A DNA stretch of 64,000 bases from Spirosoma panaciterrae DSM 21099 (GTDB taxonomy: Bacteria > Bacteroidota > Bacteroidia > Cytophagales > Spirosomataceae): the NCBI RefSeq assembly GCF_000374025.1, contig NZ_KB893172.1, positions 704,307 through 768,306 on the forward strand, read 5' to 3'. Below the pieces are notes generated by a model that worked only from the letters and a program-made list of their open reading frames with translations, was not told where the DNA came from and made no database searches. This document shows, piece by piece, positions 52,418 to 60,700 of this stretch. Made by a program: the position numbers and the translations under genes. The stretch's first letter is position 1. Every line of letters begins with the position of its first letter.

Positions 52418-53749
52418 ATGAAATTAGCAGTTGTAGGAACCGGATACGTAGGTCTTGTTACCGGAACATGTTTTGCTGAAACCGGCAATCAGGTTACTTG
52501 TGTTGACATTGATAGTAGAAAAGTCGAGAAGTTGAATAACGGCATTGTCCCTATTTATGAACCGGGCTTGGAAACGTTATTTCACCGCAACGTTGAAGAA
52601 GGACGCCTGTCGTTCACTACGGACCTGGAAGAAGGCATAAAAGGGGCTGAAGTGATCTTCCTGGCGCTGCCAACCCCTCCGGGCGAAGATGGTTCGGCCG
52701 ATCTGAAGTATATTCTGAAAGTGGCCAGCGATTTAGGGCCAATCCTGAGTCAATATGCGGTTATTGTTGATAAGAGTACGGTACCCGTAGGAACAGCCGA
52801 GAAAGTGCACGCTCATATTGCCGATAACGCCAAGGTTGATTTCGATGTCGTTTCGAACCCCGAATTCCTGCGGGAAGGCGTTGCCGTAGAAGACTTTATG
52901 AAGCCCGATCGGGTCGTGATCGGTACGAAATCGGAGCGGGCGAAAGCGGTCATGAATAAGCTGTATGCACCTCTGGTGCGTCAGGGCAACCCCGTTATTT
53001 TTATGGACGAGCGGTCGGCCGAAATGACCAAATACGCGGCCAACGCGTTTCTGGCTACGAAAATTACCTTCATGAATGAAATTGCGAACCTGTGCGAACG
53101 GGCCGGGGCCAATGTCGATGATATTCGTCGAGGCATCGGTACCGACAGCCGGATTGGTAAGCGCTTCCTGTTTGCCGGTATCGGTTATGGCGGTAGCTGC
53201 TTCCCTAAAGATGTGCAGGCACTGGCCAAAACCGCTAAGGATTTCGACTACGATTTCAAGGTGTTGAAATCGGTTATGGAGGTGAACTACCTACAGAAAA
53301 CGAAGTTAGTGCCGCTCATTCTGAATCACTTTGGTGGGGATCTGAAAGGAAAGACCATTGCCGTTTGGGGGCTGGCCTTCAAACCGTATACCGATGATAT
53401 TCGGGAAGCGCCCGCGCTGGATAACATTCGGGCTTTGCTGGAGGCAGGGGCTAAAGTTACGGTGTATGACCCTGAAGCAATGGACAACGTCCGCGAGCAG
53501 ATCGGTAATGCGGTTACCTATGCACATACCCAATACGCGGCCCTCGACGATGCCGATGCGCTCGTCATTATTACCGAATGGCCGCTGTTCCGCACCCCCG
53601 ATTTCGAGAAGATGAACCTGCTTCTGAAAAATAAAGTGATTTTCGACGGACGGAACGTGTATGAGCTTGACCAGATTCGGGAGCAGAATTACACCTATTA
53701 TTCCGTAGGGCGCGAGCCGATCCTGGCGCCGGTCGAGCAGAAGGTTTAA
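52418..53749 (+). CDS. ugd: UDP-glucose 6-dehydrogenase
   Basis: The 443-residue protein has the three-domain UDP-sugar dehydrogenase layout. The NAD-binding opening is VVGTGYVGLVTGTCFAETG, the middle has STVPVGTAEKV and SNPEFLREGVAVEDFMKPDR, and the active-site Cys lies in GYGGSCFPKDV near residue 261. The C-terminal UDP-binding domain has VWGLAFKPYTDDIREAPALD. It oxidises UDP-glucose to UDP-glucuronate in the cytoplasm with two NAD+. The next gene decarboxylates that product, so the pair makes UDP-xylose for surface glycans. A hairpin terminator separates them. Confidence 0.96.
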   Translation: MKLAVVGTGYVGLVTGTCFAETGNQVTCVDIDSRKVEKLNNGIVPIYEPGLETLFHRNVEEGRLSFTTDLEEGIKGAEVIFLALPTPPGEDGSADLKYILKVASDLGPILSQYAVIVDKSTVPVGTAEKVHAHIADNAKVDFDVVSNPEFLREGVAVEDFMKPDRVVIGTKSERAKAVMNKLYAPLVRQGNPVIFMDERSAEMTKYAANAFLATKITFMNEIANLCERAGANVDDIRRGIGTDSRIGKRFLFAGIGYGGSCFPKDVQALAKTAKDFDYDFKVLKSVMEVNYLQKTKLVPLILNHFGGDLKGKTIAVWGLAFKPYTDDIREAPALDNIRALLEAGAKVTVYDPEAMDNVREQIGNAVTYAHTQYAALDDADALVIITEWPLFRTPDFEKMNLLLKNKVIFDGRNVYELDQIREQNYTYYSVGREPILAPVEQKV

Positions 53750-53768
53750 CGACTATTTCATTATTTAT

Positions 53769-53810
53769 ACATCGCATACGGTAGTATTTGTACTCAATCG
53801 TATGCGATGT
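53769..53810 (+). terminator. 12-bp hairpin terminator after ugd
   Basis: ACATCGCATACG at 53769-53780 pairs perfectly with 53799-53810 around an 18-nt loop, followed by a T-rich stretch. It lies 20 nt after the ugd stop. Confidence 0.7.
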
Positions 53811-53814
53811 ATTC

Positions 53815-53822
53815 TATTTTTG
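53815..53822 (+). promoter_or_regulatory. candidate -7 box upstream of UDP-glucuronate decarboxylase
   Basis: TATTTTTG matches TAnnTTTG just past the ugd terminator, but is 171 nt before the ATG at 53993, a long leader. It overlaps the T-run of the terminator, so this is tentative. Confidence 0.3.
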
Positions 53823-53992
53823 TACCACAATTTGGACCAAACGCGTGTCGTTGGGGATCAATTGGGTATTTCCGTTTTACGTAGTCTGAGTTTTTAACAT
53901 ACGAGTTTAAAGTAGTTGTGTGCTGGTAAATCAGCGTCTGCGGGAAATCTGCCGATATGGATCTATCCACTCATTTCACAAACCAAACTTTA

Positions 53993-54973
53993 ATGAAGCG
54001 TGTACTGATCACCGGCGGGGCCGGATTTCTGGGATCGCACCTTTGCGATCGGTTTATTAAGGAAGGCTATCATGTGATTGCCATGGATAACCTCATCACC
54101 GGGGACATCCGCAACATCGAGCATCTGTTTCACCTGCCCAATTTCGAGTTCTATCACCACGATGTATCCAAGTTCATCCACGTACCGGGTCAACTGGACT
54201 ACATTCTGCATTTTGCTTCGCCAGCCAGCCCCATTGATTACCTTAAAATTCCCATTCAGACCCTGAAAGTGGGATCGCTGGGTATTCACAACTGTTTAGG
54301 GTTGGCGCGGGTAAAAAATGCCCGGGTGCTGATTGCCTCCACTTCGGAAGTTTACGGCGACCCTACGGTGCACCCCCAGAATGAAGAATACTGGGGTAAT
54401 GTGAACCCGGTCGGTCCTCGGGGGGTGTACGACGAAGCGAAGCGGTTTCAGGAAGCCATGACCATGGCTTACCATACATACCACGGACTGGAAACCCGTA
54501 TTGTTCGGATTTTCAACACCTATGGGCCACGTATGCGCCTGAACGACGGGCGGGTGTTACCGGCATTTATCGGGCAGGCATTGCGCGGGGAAGATCTGAC
54601 CGTTTTCGGCGATGGTAGTCAGACGCGTTCCTTCTGCTATGTTGATGATCTGGTCGAAGGAATTTACCGATTGCTGCTGAGCGACTATGCCTATCCGGTC
54701 AACATCGGAAACCCCTCCGAAATTACCATCCGGGAGTTTGGCGAGGAAATTATCAAGCTAACCGGAACCAACCAGCAACTCATCTTTAAAGACTTACCGA
54801 AAGATGATCCGAAGCAGCGCCAGCCCGATATTACCAAGGCAAAAGCCATTCTGGGATGGGAGCCAAAGGTGTCACGGGCAGAGGGGTTACGTATTACATA
54901 CGATTATTTCAAAAGCCTGCCCGAAGAAGAATTATACCGGGCTGCATACCACCGTGAGTTTGTGAAGAAGTAA
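53993..54973 (+). CDS. UDP-glucuronate decarboxylase (UDP-xylose synthase)
   Basis: From the ATG at 53993 the product is 326 residues, an extended SDR. It has the NAD-binding [14 protein letters not shown], the Ser/Thr of [11 protein letters not shown], the catalytic Tyr and Lys in [12 protein letters not shown], and the family run [20 protein letters not shown]. The [13 protein letters not shown] segment is the hallmark of UXS rather than of UDP-glucose epimerases. It converts UDP-glucuronate to UDP-xylose and CO2 in the cytoplasm. The upstream neighbour is UDP-glucose dehydrogenase. The frame from 53957 only adds 12 residues before the Rossmann strand. Confidence 0.93.
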   Translation: MKRVLITGGAGFLGSHLCDRFIKEGYHVIAMDNLITGDIRNIEHLFHLPNFEFYHHDVSKFIHVPGQLDYILHFASPASPIDYLKIPIQTLKVGSLGIHNCLGLARVKNARVLIASTSEVYGDPTVHPQNEEYWGNVNPVGPRGVYDEAKRFQEAMTMAYHTYHGLETRIVRIFNTYGPRMRLNDGRVLPAFIGQALRGEDLTVFGDGSQTRSFCYVDDLVEGIYRLLLSDYAYPVNIGNPSEITIREFGEEIIKLTGTNQQLIFKDLPKDDPKQRQPDITKAKAILGWEPKVSRAEGLRITYDYFKSLPEEELYRAAYHREFVKK

Positions 54974-55067
54974 ACCGCAGGGCGCCGATGATTCTTTGGC
55001 AGTCCAGGAAAAAATACGTACTTTTACTTGAGTAACTGCTTTGGCAGTACACCTTTAGCTGTCTAAT

Positions 55068-55099
55068 AAAAACCTGCGGGCCTTTGCGCGCAGGTTTTT
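55068..55099. terminator. strong rho-independent terminator
   Basis: AAAAACCTGCG pairs with CGCAGGTTTTT over 11 bp around a 10-nt loop, followed by further T residues. It lies between the decarboxylase gene and the converging LytS-type gene. Confidence 0.8.
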
Positions 55100-55102
55100 T
55101 TT

Positions 55103-56437
55103 TCAGGATTCGATAACGGATTGCGGCATCAGCAACGGGAGTGTAACCCGAAACCAGCCATTCTGCTCTTCAATGCGTGGCGCAGGCTGGTTTAGTAGCT
55201 TATACTTATCGGCAATATTGGACAGACCCACCCCGTTCGATTCGACCCGGATGGTTTTCCGTTGCAACGTGTTTTCTACGATCAGTTGTTGGTCTGTGGT
55301 TGTGCGGATGCGGATATGCAGGGGTGTTTGGCGAAGCACAACATTATGCTTGACCGCGTTTTCGACCAAGAGCTGTAACGTAAGAGGAGGGAGCAGGGCG
55401 TCATTGTACGTTTCCTGAATCGCAACATCCAGATGCACAGAACCGCCAAACCGCGTTTTGAGCAGGTGGAAATACGAGTTGATAAAACTCAGTTCAACGC
55501 CCAGCGTAGTCAGTTCAGCCTCGTTACTGCGCAATAAATAGCGATATACCTTCGAAAGTTCATCGACAAATTCACCCGCCTGACCCGGGTTTTCATCGAT
55601 CAGCGAAGAAAGTGTATTGAGCCCATTGAACAGAAAGTGCGGGTTGATCTGGCTTTGCAGAGCCCGCATTTGCATCTCCGTTTTTTCCTGCTGCATTTTC
55701 CGCAGCGCCAGGTCGGCCTCCAGAAATTCGCGGTGGTGTTGTTCCCGCTCTCGTTCCAGATCTTTTTCCAGAACGGCTTTATTGACGGCTTCCCGTCGGT
55801 GCCGATACGAAATCCCTAACGAAAAAAAGATTAAATCAAGCACAACGCCCGTCTGAATAAACAGATCAGGATGTTGCCAGAAGGGCAGGTCGACACTAAT
55901 ATTGGGCGAACGGATCAGCAACAACGTTGTAATGGCGTGGTTCACCAGGAGAGAAGCCGTACCGGCTACAAAAAAACGGGCCACAACATCTTTTGACCGG
56001 AAAAACGAGTACACGATATACGCGCCAACCGATAGCAGGGCAAAGCGAACGGGCTGAAGCAGAATCGTATGAAGTTTGGTCTGCCAGAAATTCGTAAACA
56101 GATAAATGTAGGTTTTTACGACGCAGTAGGCCACCAGCATTCCCTGAACAACCACAACCCACCGGAGAAATTTAGGCCGATCTTTCAGATTGAGAAAGAT
56201 CTTAGCCAACTCCAGGTAAAGGATGTAGCCAGAGTAGGAGAGAATCAGCTTATAAAAGTTGGAAATATTGTACGGCAGCGAGAAGTGGTTGATGGTGAAG
56301 TAGACTGCCCAGATCAGCGTGTATACCGAATAAATGCCGTAGATACGCTCCCGGTACATAAACCATTGCACCGAATTGGCCAAAAGCATGGCGAGTACCA
56401 TGCCCAGAAAGAGCGGAGACCAGGCTTCGTATGTCAT
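55103..56437 (-). CDS. LytS-type sensor histidine kinase with 7TM sensor
   Basis: The 444-residue protein has seven membrane segments (residues of about 8-215) in the style of 7TMR-DISM sensors, but lacks the extracellular beta domain. A long coiled coil follows (about 220-255), then the His_kinase motif ALQSQINPHFLFNGLNTLSS with His267, and an HATPase with LTLQLLVENAVKHNVV and GVGLSNIADKYKLL. The C-terminal half is close to the LytS-type kinase at 32010-33035 (PHFLFN, FVDELS-YRYLL, LLVENAVKHNVVL). No LytTR regulator is adjacent; the LytTR-only protein at 63253-63627 is the nearest in the window. Confidence 0.92.
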   Translation of the reverse strand: MTYEAWSPLFLGMVLAMLLANSVQWFMYRERIYGIYSVYTLIWAVYFTINHFSLPYNISNFYKLILSYSGYILYLELAKIFLNLKDRPKFLRWVVVVQGMLVAYCVVKTYIYLFTNFWQTKLHTILLQPVRFALLSVGAYIVYSFFRSKDVVARFFVAGTASLLVNHAITTLLLIRSPNISVDLPFWQHPDLFIQTGVVLDLIFFSLGISYRHRREAVNKAVLEKDLEREREQHHREFLEADLALRKMQQEKTEMQMRALQSQINPHFLFNGLNTLSSLIDENPGQAGEFVDELSKVYRYLLRSNEAELTTLGVELSFINSYFHLLKTRFGGSVHLDVAIQETYNDALLPPLTLQLLVENAVKHNVVLRQTPLHIRIRTTTDQQLIVENTLQRKTIRVESNGVGLSNIADKYKLLNQPAPRIEEQNGWFRVTLPLLMPQSVIES

Positions 56438-56466
56438 TGATTCTAGTTGGTTCTCAAGAGGGTAAA

Positions 56467-56474
56467 CAAAGATA
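56467..56474 (-). promoter_or_regulatory. Bacteroidota -7 box (TATCTTTG)
   Basis: On the minus strand TATCTTTG matches TAnnTTTG, 29 nt before the LytS-type ATG at 56437. Confidence 0.55.
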
Positions 56475-56756
56475 CGAAAACCAACCTGTATTCATTTAAT
56501 CTCAACTATTGATCGGTTGCAGGCACAAGAAGAGGGCTAAATATGCCCAAACGCTACGATGAATGGTTGCCTGTTTTGCGGGCAAAAGGCCGAACCGCTT
56601 CGGCATAAACACATCGGGAGCGAGACCGCTTCAAAGACCTTCCGGTACAGTTCAGGGGGCTCTTTTCGCAGTTCAGGCAGTAGACGCTGGCAGGCAGGGG
56701 TGGGCGGTTGTAGGTTTGTATCGTTCCTCAGAGAAAATCATAAACAACAACGACTC
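56475..56756. other. intergenic region upstream of the barrel gene
   Basis: No gene is supported. The in-frame extension of the barrel gene back to 56559 overlaps the promoter at 56711 and has no signal peptide, so it is rejected. Confidence 0.5.
56711..56718 (+). promoter_or_regulatory. Bacteroidota -7 box (TAGGTTTG)
   Basis: TAGGTTTG matches TAnnTTTG and lies 38 nt before the ATG at 56757, which supports that start. Confidence 0.55.
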
Positions 56757-57503
56757 ATGAAAACGACTACTCAATTGGCCAGCCTGGCCCTGGCTATTCT
56801 CCTTTCGGCTTCTTCGGTACTGGCTCAGCAGCCCGTTCGCCGTACAGCTACCAAACCGGCAGCGCGTCCGTATTCGTCGGCCAGCCGCCCAGCCAGCAGC
56901 CCGGCAACCCGGCCAGCCGCTGCCCCGGCAACGGCCCGCCCCCAGCAACAACCCGTACAGGCGGCTGCCCCTGCACAGGAAGCCCCGGTCGCTCGACCCG
57001 CCGAAACACGCCCCCAACCCGTAGCGCACTCGGCTCCGGTACGACCCCGCACCACCTACTCACGTGGACACAAGAACGTGTATGTGAACCTGGGGCTCGG
57101 ACTGGCAACCTACTACGGGGGTGGTTTTCCGGTGGGCGTATCGGTTGAAGCCGATGTGAAAAACAACTTTTCGATTGGCGGCTCCATCGATTACTACCAC
57201 TACAATTACTACTACTCCAGCGGGTATAACTTCGTGTATTTCGGGGCCCGTGGGTCGTATCACCTCGGCGAAGCCCTGAATGTACAGTCCAGCAGCTTCG
57301 ATCCGTATATTGGCGCATCGCTCGGATTCCGGTATGCGGGTTCAGGCTACTCCGATTACTATTACTATGGCGGCTACAACAGTGGCGTTTGGGTAGGCCT
57401 GCATTTGGGTTCCCGCTTTATGTTCAGCCCCAAAGTTGGTGCATTTGCTGAAGTCGGTTATGGTGTATCAGCTGTAAAACTGGGCTTAACCGCTAAATTT
57501 TAA
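56757..57503 (+). CDS. outer-membrane beta-barrel protein with Pro/Ala-rich linker
   Basis: The 248-residue product has a signal peptide (LASLALAILLSASSVLAQ). An 80-residue linker rich in Ala, Pro, Arg and Gln follows (for example SRPASSPATRPAAAPATARP). A small barrel then fills residues of about 100-248, with alternating strands such as KNVYVNLGLGLATYYGGGF, SIGGSIDYYHYNYYYSSGYN and AEVGYGVSAVKLGLTAKF. The C-terminal Phe fits BAM-dependent assembly. The linker resembles peptidoglycan-spanning or wall-contact regions, so it may connect the membrane to the cell wall (inference). Its transcript probably continues into the 39-residue peptide gene. Confidence 0.75.
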   Translation: MKTTTQLASLALAILLSASSVLAQQPVRRTATKPAARPYSSASRPASSPATRPAAAPATARPQQQPVQAAAPAQEAPVARPAETRPQPVAHSAPVRPRTTYSRGHKNVYVNLGLGLATYYGGGFPVGVSVEADVKNNFSIGGSIDYYHYNYYYSSGYNFVYFGARGSYHLGEALNVQSSSFDPYIGASLGFRYAGSGYSDYYYYGGYNSGVWVGLHLGSRFMFSPKVGAFAEVGYGVSAVKLGLTAKF

Positions 57504-57547
57504 TCACTTCGTTTACCTTCCTCTAAAAACCAAAAACAACAAAGACC

Positions 57548-57667
57548 ATGACAACAACACGACAACTTCGCACAATTTTCAGCGCCCAGCGCTCCCGATT
57601 GCTGGGTATGGAGACGACCGTAATCCGCCCAACCCGGCGGACCTCCAGCTTCACCACGGGCCGATAG
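57548..57667 (+). CDS. 39-residue basic peptide
   Basis: An ATG 44 nt after the barrel gene starts a 39-residue peptide (MTTTRQLRTIFSAQRSRLLG, then a tail ending RRTSSFTTGR). It is rich in Arg and Thr, with no signal peptide. A strong hairpin follows the stop, so the peptide lies between a real gene and its terminator, which supports it being translated. It has no recognised family. The similar 37-residue peptide at 35411-35524 shares the basic composition but no clear motif beyond RP-x-R. Confidence 0.5.
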   Translation: MTTTRQLRTIFSAQRSRLLGMETTVIRPTRRTSSFTTGR

Positions 57668-57677
57668 AAGCTGGAAC

Positions 57678-57737
57678 GACAAGGGGAGCGGCTTACCAGA
57701 TGCCTGATCAGGGGTCTGGTAACCCGCTCCCCTTGTC
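57678..57737. terminator. 23-bp hairpin between convergent transcripts
   Basis: Arms 57678-57700 and 57715-57737 pair over 23 bp with a single C-C mismatch and a 14-nt loop, 10 nt past the peptide stop and 22 nt before the end of the converging giant gene. Confidence 0.75.
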
Positions 57738-57758
57738 GGCAGATACGATGGACAGGCT

Positions 57759-60700
57759 TTAGTTTCGGATCACTTTGACGGTCTGGTGCTGGGTAGGGGT
57801 GCGCACCTGAATCAACTGTAAGCCTTTGCCCGCTGGCAAGTCCACCCGTAGCTGTTCGACTGGATTGGGATTGTCCAGGCGTTGCTGGTGGTGCGTTTTA
57901 CCCTGCGTGTCCAGCAGAACGACCGCTACCCAGCTACCGCTAATGCCCCGGATCTGCAACGCCACCTGATCGCTCTCCACCGGGTTGCCCAGCACCAGCA
58001 CCTGCAGGCCGTCCCCCGCGTCCAGGGCCCCAACTCGCCCCCCTCCACTACAGGCCGAGACCCAGTTGTAATTGTAAACCGAGGTCACACTTCCCTGCCT
58101 GGCAATCAGGGTTAGCAAGGGCTGATCCGTCGAGAGAACCTGACTGTAGGGGCCCGCCTGACTGGTGATGTAGCCGTTGGTCATGGCCAGCACGATCCCC
58201 TCCCCGGTGAGCCCCGTATACTGGGGTAGGAATGTCACCCGGCGCTGGGTACCCCCCAGATTCTGACACCCCTGGGTGCTCACACTCACCAGGGCAAAGG
58301 GCTGAGTCACCGGCGCGGTGCTGCGAACCGTCAGCCCGAAACCCGTCACCACAAACAAGCCACCGGGGTCCACTGCCGTCACGCTCACCGGATAGCTGCC
58401 CGTGGTGGAGGGCACCCCGCTGATGATCCCGCCCGTCAGGCTCAGGGTGGCAGGCAAACCCGCCACCCGATACACCAGCGACTCCCCATCCGGGTCGGCA
58501 AAGTAGGGGGGCAGCCCTAAGCTGAATGGCTGCCCCACCACGACTGTGCGAGAGCCAATGCCGGTGGTGGTGGGAGCCCGGTTGGGCTGGGTCGGATCGG
58601 TGATGGTGAGAACAAAGCTGCTGCTGACCCACTGGCCCTGGGGATCGCTGGCCGTCACCGACAGGGGGAAGCTGCCTGTCATGGAGGGCACCCCACTGAT
58701 GACCCCACCCGTGCGGCTCAGGCCCGCTGGCAGGGGTGAACTCTGAAAGGAAAGCGGCTGGGCTTGGGGGTCGGCGAAGTAGCTGGTCAGACTCAGGGTA
58801 TAGGCTTGCCCTTTCAGGGCGTTCTGGGGGGAAATGCCCGTGGTGGTGGGCGGCTGGTTGGAGGGTCCAGCCTGGCAGGCCTCCAGCCAGCGGTAGTTGA
58901 AGAAGGCCGTCTTGCCACCCTGCTGAGCGATGAGCGTCAGGATGGGCTGGGTGGTGGGCACCGTCAGGGTGTAGGGCCCGGGCTGAAGGGAGATAAAGTT
59001 GTCGTAGGCGATGGCCAGCACGATCTTTTCGCCAGTGAGTCCACTGTACACAGGGTTGAATGTGATCATCCGCTGCCCGTTAGGGGTGGGTTGGCAACTG
59101 ATCAGATTGACGCCGGTAATGGCAAAGGTGGGTGAGGGAGCCAGAATGGTCAGGCTGAGTGGGCTGCTGGCGGGGCTGGTGCAACTGTTGAGGGTGCAAC
59201 TGACGGCCAGGGTATAGCTGCCCACTGCCGAGAGGGTATAGACCGCCCCACTGGCCGAGCCACTGCCGCCCTGGATATTCCAGTTGAGGGTGCCCGAGCA
59301 GCCGGTGGCCGTCACGGAGATGGGCTGGTTGACGCTGGATGTGGCGCTGGCCCGTAAGGTAGGGGGAGTCAGCTCGGTGTTGCTGCTAACAGTGGTGCTG
59401 GCCGTAGCCGAACAGCCGCTACTGGTGATGAGTGTGACGGTGTAGACCCCCGGACTGCTGACCGTAGCCGCGTTAGCTGAACTACCCCCAGGCTGACTAG
59501 CTCCTGCACTGAACTGGTATGTATCGCCCCCTGAGCTGGCCGTCAGGGTAACACTGGTCTGGGTGCAGGTCAAGGGTCCGTTTTGCCCAAGACTCACCGA
59601 CAGCGGGGGGCAACCCACCACGAAACTCGTGGCATCGGCGCTGCCTCCCACCCCCGGATCATCGGTTTTGGCCGAAGCGTCGTTGGTATTGTTGCCGTCG
59701 CTGTCGTAAGCGATGCGGGCCTGATTGGAGACGGTTTGGCCAGCCGTACCGGTAAGAATACGGGCAGTGATGGTAATGGAGACCGAGCCGCCGGGCCCCA
59801 GGCTACCGTTCCAGGTGACCGTGTTGGTGGTGGGAGTAGGCTGGACACTGCCGCTGGTGGCACTGGCCGAAAGCAGGCTGAGCGAGGCTGGCAGGGTGTC
59901 GGTCAGTTCATCGCCGGGGTTGTCGTTCTGGGTACTTGCCCCGGTGTTGTTCAGGGTCAGGGTGTAGGTGACGAGGCTGCCGGGGGTGAACTCGCCCAAA
60001 ACGGTTTTGGTGCCGCTCACCGCAGCCGGAGCCAGAATGGTCAGGCTGAGTGGGCTGCTGGCGGGGCTGGTGCAACTGTTGAGGGTGCAACTGGCGGCCA
60101 GGGTATAGCTGCCCACCGCCGAGAGGGTATAGACCGTCCCACTGGCCGAGCCACTGCCGCCCTGGATATTCCAGTTGAGGGTGCCTGAGCAGCCACTGGC
60201 CGTCACGGAGATGGGCTGGTTGACGCTGGATGTGGCGCTGGCCCGTAAGGTAGGGGGAGTCAGATCGGTGTTGCTGCTAACAGTGGTGCTGGCCGTAGCC
60301 GTACAGCCGTTGCTGCCCGTCACCCTCACCGAGTAAGTTCCCGGACTGCTCACCGTACGCACGGCATTACTGGAGTTATCCTCCCATCGGTAGGTGCCAG
60401 TACCCGTCGCTGTCAGGCTCACACTGGGCGTGGCACAGGTCAGTATGGCTGAACTGGGGCTGATGTTGGCCGAGGGCGGGTCCGTGTCGCTGGTGACGGT
60501 GGTGGAGGCCAGGGCCGAACAGCCGCTGCTGCTGAGAGCGGTCAGGGAGTAGATGCCCGGTGTGTTGACCGTGGCGGAGTTGCCTGAGTTGCCTCCCTGC
60601 TGAGAAGCGCCTGGTCCAAACTGGTAGGTGGCGGCTCCAGGGGTAGCGGAGAGGGTGACCGAGGGCTGGCTACAGGTGAGGGGGCCATTGTTGGTCAGGC

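Noticed and set aside
59583..60188. 201-codon plus-strand frame inside the giant surface gene
   Set aside because: It is the antisense shadow of Ser/Thr-rich repeats and has no independent start or domain.
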